Source: Acholeplasmatales bacterium (GTDB taxonomy: Bacteria; Bacillota_I; Bacilli_A; Acholeplasmatales; Anaeroplasmataceae). From it: 46,951 nucleotides of DNA. Both the position numbers and the translations under genes were made by a program. This document shows positions 1-7,509 of this stretch, piece after piece. Below the pieces are notes generated by a model that did no database searches, was not told where the DNA came from, and saw only the letters and a list, made by a program, of their open reading frames with translations. Within the stretch, counting starts at the first letter, position 1. Each line of letters opens with the position of its first letter. Where the stretch lies: contig JAFSWG010000066.1 in the NCBI GenBank assembly GCA_017444645.1, positions 1-46,951 of the forward strand. The letters are read 5' to 3'.

Positions 1-1344
1 TCAATTTCTACACTTGACTGTACAGGTTGTGGTGTATGTTTAACTGTATGTCCAGTTAACAACAAGAATGCTGATAACAAGGATAAACAACCACTTGTTG
101 CTCATTCAATGGCTAAATCTAGAGCTAATAAAGAAGAAGTTATTGCTCAATATTTCTTAGATAAGGTTACATATAAGGGCGATATAGCTATTAATGGTAA
201 AGCTATAACTGCTAACAATTTACAATTCAAGCAACCATTATTTGAATTCTCTGGTGCTTGTGGTGGATGTGGTGAAACTCCTTATGTTAAGGCTGCATCT
301 CAATTATTCGGTGATAGAATGATGATTGCTAATGCAACTGGATGTACATCAATTTACTCTGGTTCATATCCTTCATCTCCATACACTACAAATGCTGAAG
401 GTAGAGGTCCAGCTTGGGCTAACTCATTATTTGAAGATAATGCTGAATTTGGTTTCGGTATGAGAATTGCTGTTGAAACAATGAGAGATCGTCTTCAAAC
501 AATTATGGCATTAAATGCTAATAAGATGAGTGCTGAATTAAAAGCATTATGTGAAGAATGGATGTTAAATAGAAAGAGCGGTCCAAAAACTAAAGAACTT
601 GCTCCAAAGATCGTTGCACAATTAGAAGGCAACAATGCTCAATGGGCTAAAGATATTCTAAGCTTAAAAGATTACTTAATTAAAGTTTCTCAATGGATAA
701 TCGGTGGTGATGGTTGGGCTTATGATATCGGTTATGGTGGATTAGACCATGTTATCGCTAACAACCAAGATGTTAATATCTTAGTAGTAGATACAGAAGT
801 TTATTCAAATACAGGTGGACAAGCATCTAAGTCAAGCCGTATTGGTGCTATTGCTAAATTCGCTGCTGCTGGTAAGCCAACTGCAAAGAAAGATTTAGCT
901 TCAATTGCTATGTCTTATGGTCATGTATATGTTGCTACAGTATCTCATGGTTATAACCAAAACCAAGTTATTAAGGCATTAAGAGAAGCAGAAGCTTATG
1001 ATGGACCATCTATCGTAATCTGCTACGCTCCATGTATCGCTCATAACATTAAGAAAGGTCTATTCATGTCTCAAATGGAAGCTAAGAAGGCTACAGAGTG
1101 TGGATATTGGCCAACATTCAGATTCAACCCTGATTTAGCTAAGGAAGGCAAGAACCCATTCACTATGGATTCTAAAGAGCCTGATTGGTCTAAGTATAAT
1201 GACTTCTTAATGAACGAAGGTCGTTATGCTCAATTAGTTAAGGTTAACCCTGATAAGGCACAAGAGTTACTTGATTGGAACTTAAAGGATGCTCAAAAGC
1301 GTTACAACCATTATGTAGAATTAGCAAACAAAAAATTTGACTAA
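1..1344 (+). CDS. nifJ: Pyruvate:ferredoxin (flavodoxin) oxidoreductase, C-terminal part (5' truncated by window)
   Basis: Oxidises pyruvate with CoA to acetyl-CoA and CO2 and passes electrons to ferredoxin or flavodoxin in the cytoplasm. Reading frame 1 is open from base 1, so the gene starts left of the window; 447 residues are visible of the roughly 1170 usual for single-chain enzymes. The fragment opens in the second 4Fe-4S ferredoxin site (DCTGCGVCLTVCP, Cys 7, 10, 13, 17). It then has the CGGCGE cysteines of the third cluster near residues 87-90 and the thiamine diphosphate motif GDGWAYDIG near 236-244, followed by DTEVYSNTGGQASKSS. The ATG at 109 is internal because the ferredoxin motif lies upstream of it in the same frame. 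A strong terminator follows. The enzyme implies anaerobic metabolism. Family assignment is secure; the symbol could equally be por. Confidence 0.96.
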   Translation, partial: SISTLDCTGCGVCLTVCPVNNKNADNKDKQPLVAHSMAKSRANKEEVIAQYFLDKVTYKGDIAINGKAITANNLQFKQPLFEFSGACGGCGETPYVKAASQLFGDRMMIANATGCTSIYSGSYPSSPYTTNAEGRGPAWANSLFEDNAEFGFGMRIAVETMRDRLQTIMALNANKMSAELKALCEEWMLNRKSGPKTKELAPKIVAQLEGNNAQWAKDILSLKDYLIKVSQWIIGGDGWAYDIGYGGLDHVIANNQDVNILVVDTEVYSNTGGQASKSSRIGAIAKFAAAGKPTAKKDLASIAMSYGHVYVATVSHGYNQNQVIKALREAEAYDGPSIVICYAPCIAHNIKKGLFMSQMEAKKATECGYWPTFRFNPDLAKEGKNPFTMDSKEPDWSKYNDFLMNEGRYAQLVKVNPDKAQELLDWNLKDAQKRYNHYVELANKKFD

Positions 1345-1364
1345 TGAGTAATTAAATCGATTCT

Positions 1365-1402
1365 AAAAAGAGGTATTAGGTCGCTCACCTAATGCCTTTT
1401 TT
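1365..1402 (+). terminator. Rho-independent terminator of nifJ
   Basis: A 10-bp stem pairs 1372-1381 with 1387-1396 (one G-T pair) around loop CGCTC. It is flanked by an A-run and a T-run, so it may also act on the other strand. Confidence 0.9.
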
Positions 1403-1403
1403 C

Positions 1404-1432
1404 TTGTTTTTTTATATAACTTTTGTTATAAT
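1404..1432 (+). promoter_or_regulatory. Promoter of the marR-yfcE pair
   Basis: TTGTTT at 1404-1409, 17-bp spacer, TATAAT at 1427-1432. The predicted start of transcription is only about 10 nt before the GTGGTG ribosome-binding site at 1438-1443. Confidence 0.7.
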
Positions 1433-1450
1433 TTTTTGTGGTGTATGACT

Positions 1451-1897
1451 ATGAATGATAACGTAATTAACGCAAGAAAAAGAAAATTATTAATAGATTT
1501 ATTAAGTGATGTTTCTAATCGTTTTTCTTATATTAGGGATGATATTTGTGTTCCATATGGGTTAACATCTGTTCAATCACAATTAATAATTGACATTTAT
1601 AATAATCCAGACAAATGTAAAATAACTGATTTATGTAAAAGAATGCATAAATCAACTAATGTAATATCTCCTTTAGTAAATAGATTAATAGATAAAGGAT
1701 ATTTAATAAAAGAAAAAGATAAAAGTGATTCAAGAGTAGTAAATGTAAAAATAACTGAAAAAAGTAAGAGAATAATTGATGATATAGTTCAAGATATTAA
1801 TGATTATTCACTACCATGTTTTGACGGAATCACTGAAGAACAAGTAGATATTGTAACAAAATATCTAAAAACAATATTGGAGGCTATGAATAAATAA
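1451..1897 (+). CDS. MarR-family transcriptional regulator
   Basis: 148 residues, the usual size of a MarR winged-helix dimer. The N-terminal helices are followed by a DNA-recognition segment (KITDLCKRMHKSTNVISPLV) and a wing with the typical D-x-R motif (KEKDKSDSRVVNVKITEKS). The start at 1451 is preferred over the upstream TTG (1436) or ATG (1445) because GGTG at 1440-1443 then lies 7 nt upstream. The stop overlaps the ATG of the YfcE-like gene by one base (TAATG), so the two are cotranscribed. The ligand and targets are unknown; such regulators often control a neighbouring gene or themselves. Confidence 0.85.
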   Translation: MNDNVINARKRKLLIDLLSDVSNRFSYIRDDICVPYGLTSVQSQLIIDIYNNPDKCKITDLCKRMHKSTNVISPLVNRLIDKGYLIKEKDKSDSRVVNVKITEKSKRIIDDIVQDINDYSLPCFDGITEEQVDIVTKYLKTILEAMNK

Positions 1898-2424
1898 TGA
1901 AATATTTAATTGTAACAGATATCCATGGTGATGCAAATTCTTGCAAATTCATATGTGATGAATTTAAAAAAGGCAATTTTGATAAAATGTTATTACTTGG
2001 AGATGTTTTATATCATGGACCAAGAAATGATTTACCTTCAGGATATAATCCAAAAGAATGTATTAAATTATTAAATAATTTAGCTGATAAAATCATTTGG
2101 ATTAAAGGAAATTGTGATGCTGAAGTAGATGAAATGGTTTTAAAATTTAAAGTAAATGATAAACTTGATTTAGTTTTAAATAATTTAAATGTACATTTAG
2201 AACATGGACATCATCTTGATGAATATACAGGCACTCCTGATTTAGTATTATATGGACATACTCATATTCCTGAATGTAAATTACATAATAAAACATTATA
2301 TTTTAATCCAGGAAGTATAAGTATACCAAAAGAAAATAGTTCTAAAAACTATGGTATTTTAGAAGAAAAAAATATAGCAATATATGATATAAATAATAGT
2401 ATTATTGATAGTTTTTCATTTTAA
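1897..2424 (+). CDS. yfcE: YfcE/MJ0936-type metallophosphoesterase
   Basis: 175-residue calcineurin-like phosphodiesterase. The metal-binding motifs are all present and in order: DIHGD near the N-terminus, GDVLYHGP, GNCDAE, the H in EHGHHLD, and GHTHIP. The family hydrolyses phosphodiesters with two divalent metals in the cytoplasm; the natural substrate is not known for most members. It is translationally coupled to the MarR gene before it and followed by a terminator. The specific symbol is by family resemblance. Confidence 0.88.
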   Translation: MKYLIVTDIHGDANSCKFICDEFKKGNFDKMLLLGDVLYHGPRNDLPSGYNPKECIKLLNNLADKIIWIKGNCDAEVDEMVLKFKVNDKLDLVLNNLNVHLEHGHHLDEYTGTPDLVLYGHTHIPECKLHNKTLYFNPGSISIPKENSSKNYGILEEKNIAIYDINNSIIDSFSF

Positions 2425-2449
2425 GAAGTCTTTTTAGAGACTTCTTTTA
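2423..2449 (+). terminator. Rho-independent terminator after yfcE
   Basis: GAAGTCT at 2425-2431 pairs with AGACTTC at 2438-2444, extended by A/T pairs, then TTTTAATTT. Confidence 0.8.
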
Positions 2450-2476
2450 ATTTGTGTCTAATTTCTATTAAATTAT

Positions 2477-2505
2477 TTGCTAAAAAGGATAGATTATTAT
2501 ATAAT
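2477..2505 (+). promoter_or_regulatory. Promoter of the membrane protein-hprK-lgt/ppaX-whiA operon
   Basis: TTGCTA at 2477-2482, 17-bp spacer, TATAAT at 2500-2505. A GGTGTT ribosome-binding site follows at 2531-2536. Confidence 0.7.
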
Positions 2506-2538
2506 CTATTTGTTAATTGCATTAACATTAGGTGTTAT

Positions 2539-3210
2539 ATGAAGCAGGATATAAATTCAGATGTTATGAAGAAAATTGAACATGCAATTGAAGAAACAAA
2601 AAAGAAGTTATTTGAAATAAAAAAAGAAAAGAATCCCAATTTAGATTGGAATAATTTTTCAAATAATTTTAATCTTTTTAAGGCTGATTCAGATTTGATG
2701 CTAAAAAATAGATTATTTTCTGATGTAATTGATGAAATGATTAAAAATGAAACAGATGAAAATACTATTTTAACTTTAACAGCTGCAAAACAAAATGCCT
2801 CATTGATAATAACAAACAAGTTTGAAAATAGACAAGCACATGTTTTATTTACTAAAGCAATTGTAGTATTAGTACATTTCTTTGTTTATTATGTATTATC
2901 AGTAATAACATTTGGATTGTTTTCTTATTATTTAGTAATAAACATATGGTATATATTCTTGTTATCTTTAATAACATCAACATTATTTATGCTATGTGAT
3001 TTACCATCAAGGTCAATTCAAGCATTTATATTTGATCCATTTTTAACATATAAATTATTAATAACATATATTCTAATTATGATATTTATTAATTCAGCAT
3101 TTTATAGAATGTTTGAAACATCAGCTATTTGGATTATATTTGTTCCAATGGTTGCTTTTTTACATAAAATATTAGGAAGAAATATCCATAAATTATGGTG
3201 GAGGTATTAG
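2539..3210 (+). CDS. Unrecognised four-helix membrane protein
   Basis: 223 residues from the ATG at 2539. The in-frame TTG at 2452 is rejected because the promoter (2477-2505) lies downstream of it and GGTGTT sits just before 2539. The first about 100 residues are charged, probably helical and cytoplasmic (many K, E, D). Four hydrophobic segments follow at about 106-128, 131-152, 170-187 and 195-211. A short linker DLPSRSIQAF sits between the second and third. It is first in the operon with hprK, whose start is 2 nt after this stop. I do not recognise the family; a membrane-envelope role fits the link with lgt but is inference. Confidence 0.75.
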   Translation: MKQDINSDVMKKIEHAIEETKKKLFEIKKEKNPNLDWNNFSNNFNLFKADSDLMLKNRLFSDVIDEMIKNETDENTILTLTAAKQNASLIITNKFENRQAHVLFTKAIVVLVHFFVYYVLSVITFGLFSYYLVINIWYIFLLSLITSTLFMLCDLPSRSIQAFIFDPFLTYKLLITYILIMIFINSAFYRMFETSAIWIIFVPMVAFLHKILGRNIHKLWWRY

Positions 3211-3212
3211 TT

Positions 3213-4136
3213 ATGTCAGTAGTAGTTGAAACATTAGCTAAGGATAATAATTTAGAATTATTAGCTGGTAAGGCAGGTTTAAAAGCTCAAATAGATGAAG
3301 ATGAAATTTCAAGACCAGGTCTTGAATTTACAGGATTCTTTGATTTCTTTGATAATAAAAGATTAGTATTAATTGGTACAAAGGATGCAACATTTTTAAA
3401 TACATTACCTGAAGAAACAATTAGAAAAAATGTAGAAGAAATTTTTAAGAAAAATCCTCCATGTTTAGTTTTTTCTGGTCGTGTAGATGTTAATCCTATT
3501 TTCATTGAAATGGCTGAAAAATACAAAATTGCAGTGCTAAGATGCCCTTTAAGAACAACACAAACATCTTCAAAGCTATATTCTTATTTACAAGATAAAT
3601 TAGCTGAAAGATTATCAGTTCATGGTACATTACTTGATATTAACGGTATGGGTACATTAATCATAGGTAAAAGTGGAATAGGTAAATCTGAAACAGCACT
3701 TGATTTAATTAAAAGAGGTCATCAATTAATAGCTGATGATTTAGTTGAAATTATTGAAAAAGAACCAGGCAATTTAATTGGTACATCTCCAGATATTTTG
3801 AAAAGATATATGGAAATTAGAGGTATTGGTATTGTAGATGTAGTAACAATGTTTGGTGCATCTGCGTATAGACAAAGAAAAAACATTAGATTAGTAGTAG
3901 AACTTCAAGCATGGGATGAAGATAAATATTACGATAGACTAGGGCTAGATGAATTAAAAATTAAATATTTTAATACAGAAATAGCTAAAGTAATTATCCC
4001 TGTTTTACCAGGTAGAACTGTTTCTTTATTAGTAGAATCTGCAGCAATGAACGAAAAATTAAAATTACTTGGACATAATGCGGCAGTTGAATTTGTTAAT
4101 AAAATAGATGCTGCAGCATCTAAAGGAGATAAATAA
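3213..4136 (+). CDS. hprK: HPr kinase/phosphorylase
   Basis: Phosphorylates and dephosphorylates Ser46 of HPr, linking sugar PTS flux to catabolite control. 307 residues from 3213, chosen because GGTGGAGGT (3197-3205) is 7 nt upstream; typical length is about 310. It has an N-terminal DRTGG-like receiver domain and a Walker A (GKSGIGKSE, residues 152-160). Also present are the ADDLVEI metal-binding segment and the family signature EIRGIGIVDV(V)TMFG. The neighbour order hprK-lgt-ppaX matches Bacillus and relatives. Its stop overlaps the next ATG (TAATG). Confidence 0.97.
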   Translation: MSVVVETLAKDNNLELLAGKAGLKAQIDEDEISRPGLEFTGFFDFFDNKRLVLIGTKDATFLNTLPEETIRKNVEEIFKKNPPCLVFSGRVDVNPIFIEMAEKYKIAVLRCPLRTTQTSSKLYSYLQDKLAERLSVHGTLLDINGMGTLIIGKSGIGKSETALDLIKRGHQLIADDLVEIIEKEPGNLIGTSPDILKRYMEIRGIGIVDVVTMFGASAYRQRKNIRLVVELQAWDEDKYYDRLGLDELKIKYFNTEIAKVIIPVLPGRTVSLLVESAAMNEKLKLLGHNAAVEFVNKIDAAASKGDK

Positions 4137-5701
4137 TGAATAATATATTAACTATTTTAGCTAATAAAGGGTATACAACTGGAGAAGTAACATATTTTTT
4201 CAATACTCCAATTCATTTATATGCAATATGCATATTAATTGGTGTAGCAATTGCCTTATGGCTTGGATTAAGAGAAGCTAGAAAATTAGGTGTATCATCA
4301 GATGATATTTATTTAGGTTTAATTATTGTATTACCTCTAGCTATAATCGGTGCTAGATTATGGTATGTAATATTTAATCTTGATCAATTCCATGACTTCT
4401 TAGCTGTATTAGGTTTTGTAAATGGTAAATTTACAGGACTTTCAGGTCTTGGTATTCAAGGTGGAATAATAGTAGCGGTAATATCTATAGTTATTTATTG
4501 CAAAATTAAAAAGATATCATTTTTTAAAATAATGGATATAGTTGCCCCAGGCTTTTTAATTGGCCAAATTTGTGGTAGATGGGGTAATTTCTTTAACCAT
4601 GAATTATATGGTCCTATTATTGAAAATTCAGTTATATTAAAGAACATACCATTTTTAGGTGATATGATGCTTATTGATGGCTCTTATCGTCATCCTGTAT
4701 TTTTATATGAAGGAACATTAAATCTAATTGGCTTAGTATTAATGCTTGTAGCTAGAAGAAAAGCTAAATTTGTAAAAACTGGAGATTTAGTAGGTGGATA
4801 CCTTTGTTGGTATGGAATGGTTAGAATCTTTACTGAAACTTTAAGATTAAATAGTGGTGTTTCTGAACCATTAATGCTTGGACCTATCCCAGTATCTATT
4901 GCTACAAGTATCTTATTTATAGTAGCTGGTGTAGCATATTTATTATTAAAAAGATTTTTACCAAAGATGGTTAAATCAGATGAAAATAGTAATACTTTTG
5001 TTAAAACATTATCAAGAATTCCTCAAGATTCATATATTGATTTAGTTAATAATATTGCAGCTAATAGATTTGATACTATTTTATTTGATAATGATGGAAC
5101 ATTATTAGATACTAAATTTTTAATTGATAGAAGCTTTATTCATACATTTGAGAAATTTAGACCAGAATTAAATTTAACAGATGAAGAACTTGATTCATTC
5201 TTTGGTCCAACATTATACCAAACATTCTCTAGATATTCAGATAATGAAGAAGAAATCCAAGAAATGATTAAATATTATCGTGAATTTAATGAACCTAATC
5301 ATGATAATCTTGCTAAACCATTTGTAGGTGCTAAAGAATTATTAAGAACTTTACACAAAAAGGGTTATAAACTAGGTGTTATTTCTTCTAAGAAAAATAG
5401 TTTATTAGTTCATGGTTTACAATATTTTGGATTAAGTGAATATTTAGATATTATTATTGGCGCTGATGATGTTAAAAATCATAAGCCTGCCCCAGATGGT
5501 ATCTTATTAGCAAAAGAGAAGCTAAATGGTAAAAATATATTATATGTCGGAGATACTAAGTCTGATATTGATACTGCAAGAAATGCAAATGTAAAATCAG
5601 TAGGAGTATTATATATTAAGCATCCAGAAATAATGTTAGATGCAAAACCAGATTATGTTATAAGTAATTTATTAGAATTATTAAAAGTATTAGGTGAATA
5701 A
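4136..5701 (+). CDS. lgt: Fusion of prolipoprotein diacylglyceryl transferase (Lgt) and PpaX-type HAD phosphatase
   Basis: 521 residues in one unbroken frame. Residues about 1-285 are Lgt: seven hydrophobic segments and the signature GRWGNFFNHELYG (147-159). Lgt transfers diacylglycerol from phosphatidylglycerol to the lipobox cysteine at the outer face of the membrane. Residues about 310-521 are a HAD hydrolase with motif I DNDGTLLDT (nucleophile Asp318, acid Asp320), motif II ISSKKNS, the motif III lysine in HKPAPDG and motif IV GDTKSDID. It resembles pyrophosphatase PpaX/phosphoglycolate phosphatase. In Bacillus these are separate genes in the order hprK-lgt-(yvoD)-ppaX. A linker of about 25 residues (MVKSDENSNTF and on) joins them. 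The HAD part would lie in the cytoplasm. A sequencing fusion cannot be excluded, but the linker is clean. Confidence 0.93.
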   Translation: MNNILTILANKGYTTGEVTYFFNTPIHLYAICILIGVAIALWLGLREARKLGVSSDDIYLGLIIVLPLAIIGARLWYVIFNLDQFHDFLAVLGFVNGKFTGLSGLGIQGGIIVAVISIVIYCKIKKISFFKIMDIVAPGFLIGQICGRWGNFFNHELYGPIIENSVILKNIPFLGDMMLIDGSYRHPVFLYEGTLNLIGLVLMLVARRKAKFVKTGDLVGGYLCWYGMVRIFTETLRLNSGVSEPLMLGPIPVSIATSILFIVAGVAYLLLKRFLPKMVKSDENSNTFVKTLSRIPQDSYIDLVNNIAANRFDTILFDNDGTLLDTKFLIDRSFIHTFEKFRPELNLTDEELDSFFGPTLYQTFSRYSDNEEEIQEMIKYYREFNEPNHDNLAKPFVGAKELLRTLHKKGYKLGVISSKKNSLLVHGLQYFGLSEYLDIIIGADDVKNHKPAPDGILLAKEKLNGKNILYVGDTKSDIDTARNANVKSVGVLYIKHPEIMLDAKPDYVISNLLELLKVLGE

Positions 5702-5703
5702 AT

Positions 5704-6630
5704 ATGAGCTTTAGCTTAGATGTTAAAACGGATTTATTAAATTTTAATAGTAATGATGAAATTGCAAATAAATTAGAAATTGAAAGTATGATAAGAGTAT
5801 CAGGAGAAATAGGTATTCTACCTGTTAAATTATCTCTTACATCTAATAATAGTGGTATTATAAGAAGATTTTTAAGTCTTGTAAAAAAATATTATAAGGT
5901 AGATACAAATATTTTAAAGCGAGTAATTGATAGATTTGATAGTCATACTAATTATACGGCTGAAATTACTGAGGGTGCTGATAAAATAATAGAAGATTTA
6001 AATTTATTTGGTGATGCATCTAAATATAAGAAAAGTATAGAAGAAATAGGTATGAATGCTTATATTAGAGGCGCGTTTTTAGTTAGAGGTAGTGTTAATG
6101 ATCCTAACGCAAGAAGTGCTCATTTAGAGATTTCTTCTACTAATGAAGAAGAGATATTATTTATCCAGAGAATAATGAATGAATATGACTTAAATGCGAG
6201 AATTACCAAAAGAAAAACATATTTAGTTTTATATATTAAGGCTAGAGATGCAATAACAGATTTCTTATATCGTATTGGATGTAAAAAAATAATGGAAAGC
6301 TACCAAGATACTATAATAACTAAGGTGGCTAAAACAAATGCGAAAAGAAGTGTTAATTTAACACTTGCAAATCAGGATAAAACAAATGCTTCTGCGAAAG
6401 AACAATTAAAATATATTGAATATTTAGAATATAATTATCCTTTACAAAATTTAGATTCTAAGCTTTTAATGGTTATGAAAGTAAGGAAAGATTACCCAGA
6501 TTATTCATTGATGGATTTACTAGATGTAATTCACGAAGAATATGATCCTAAGCTTACTAAATCAGGTCTAAATCATAGATTTAGAAGATTGAAGGAATTG
6601 GCTATCGAGCATAAGAATCCTAGTAATTAA
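5704..6630 (+). CDS. whiA: DNA-binding protein WhiA
   Basis: 308 residues, full length for WhiA of low-GC Gram-positives. The N-terminal half is the LAGLIDADG-like domain (residues about 100-200, AYIRGAFLVRGSVNDP). The C-terminal helix-turn-helix carries the family motif SGLNHRFRRLKELA. WhiA influences cell division and chromosome segregation in Firmicutes and sporulation in Actinobacteria. It is usually next to rapZ and yvcK; here those two are missing and it directly follows the lgt-ppaX fusion with 2 nt between the genes, so it is cotranscribed. AGGTGA at 5692-5697 is the probable ribosome-binding site. Confidence 0.96.
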   Translation: MSFSLDVKTDLLNFNSNDEIANKLEIESMIRVSGEIGILPVKLSLTSNNSGIIRRFLSLVKKYYKVDTNILKRVIDRFDSHTNYTAEITEGADKIIEDLNLFGDASKYKKSIEEIGMNAYIRGAFLVRGSVNDPNARSAHLEISSTNEEEILFIQRIMNEYDLNARITKRKTYLVLYIKARDAITDFLYRIGCKKIMESYQDTIITKVAKTNAKRSVNLTLANQDKTNASAKEQLKYIEYLEYNYPLQNLDSKLLMVMKVRKDYPDYSLMDLLDVIHEEYDPKLTKSGLNHRFRRLKELAIEHKNPSN

Positions 6631-6632
6631 AA

Positions 6633-6657
6633 TTATGTTATTTTATTGATAACATAA
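6633..6657 (+). terminator. AT-only hairpin after whiA
   Basis: A perfect 9-bp stem (TTATGTTAT with ATAACATAA) and a 7-nt loop, but no U-tract follows, so termination is doubtful. It overlaps the -35 of the next promoter and could instead be an operator. Confidence 0.4.
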
Positions 6658-6674
6658 TAAATTTATGTTAAAAT
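6646..6674 (+). promoter_or_regulatory. Promoter of the 245-aa anchored protein
   Basis: TTGATA at 6646-6651, 17-bp spacer, TAAAAT at 6669-6674. Confidence 0.7.
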
Positions 6675-6716
6675 AATAAAGACTTGTTTTTTAAGTGTAT
6701 TTAAGGAGATGAAAAC

Positions 6717-7454
6717 GTGGCTAGAGTAGTTAGAAAAGTTTCTAATAAAGCCGTTAAAGGCCAAAAGAAAGAAAGAAAAGGTATTTTATTTTCTAAAAAA
6801 TTTTGGATAATAATTATATGTGCAGTTGTAGTTCTTACTGCTGCAGGTATTACAATTGGTGTTGTTGTAGCAAATAATAATAAAACAACAACTGTTGAGG
6901 TTGATGATTATTTTGGACAAACACAAAAGGCAACATATGATGGTAAAGAATACGATGTTAAATTTACTAAGATGACATATCAAGGTGTTAAGATTCATAC
7001 TAATGTTGAATCTGATGTATTCAATGATTACACATTCGTATTTGCAGCTAATTTATCAGCTTTCTATCCATTCGATTTAAATGATGCAGATGGAAATAAT
7101 TTAAAAGTTGATAAACATAGAGATATATTCAAAGAATTAGTTAATCTACAATGCGCAATTGATAGATATAACGAGAAGGAAACTAAAGAATATAAAATTA
7201 ATTTATATATTGTAGATACTACAACTAAAACTGGAAATACAAGTAATTCAATTTATTCTGATTATAATTTCTATTCATCAAGTAGTGATGATTCAACATT
7301 TGCTGGTCCTTTATTCTTCCTATATGGTGTAGATGGTTTAGAAAAGACAATTCCAGGAGATTCAAAGAAAGTATCTTATAGTGATTCATATTATGACAAT
7401 AATACAATGATGTCATCTATTACAAACTCAGTTGTTTTTGTTAAGAATTTATAA
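6717..7454 (+). CDS. Membrane-anchored protein of unknown function
   Basis: 245 residues from a GTG start, supported by AAGGAG at 6703-6708. The first 28 residues are very basic (many K and R) and are followed by one transmembrane segment at 29-52. This gives a type II anchor with the remaining about 190 residues outside the cell. The exported part is rich in D, S, T, Y and N with a short Ser run (YNFYSSSSDDST). No catalytic motif is apparent and there is no lipobox. It has its own promoter and terminator, so it is a single-gene unit. I do not recognise the family. Confidence 0.75.
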   Translation: MARVVRKVSNKAVKGQKKERKGILFSKKFWIIIICAVVVLTAAGITIGVVVANNNKTTTVEVDDYFGQTQKATYDGKEYDVKFTKMTYQGVKIHTNVESDVFNDYTFVFAANLSAFYPFDLNDADGNNLKVDKHRDIFKELVNLQCAIDRYNEKETKEYKINLYIVDTTTKTGNTSNSIYSDYNFYSSSSDDSTFAGPLFFLYGVDGLEKTIPGDSKKVSYSDSYYDNNTMMSSITNSVVFVKNL

Positions 7455-7461
7455 AATATTA

Positions 7462-7489
7462 CAAGACCAGAAATGGTCTTGTTTTTTTT
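7462..7489 (+). terminator. Rho-independent terminator
   Basis: CAAGACCA-GAAA-TGGTCTTG followed by eight T. The loop is a GNRA tetraloop. Confidence 0.95.
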
Positions 7490-7509
7490 AAAAGAGAGGA
7501 GAAATAAAA

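Noticed and set aside
2535..2819. Minus-strand frames inside hprK, tex, uxaA, pgsA, recA and other genes.
   Set aside because: All are shadows of well-supported plus-strand genes with AT-rich low-complexity translations.
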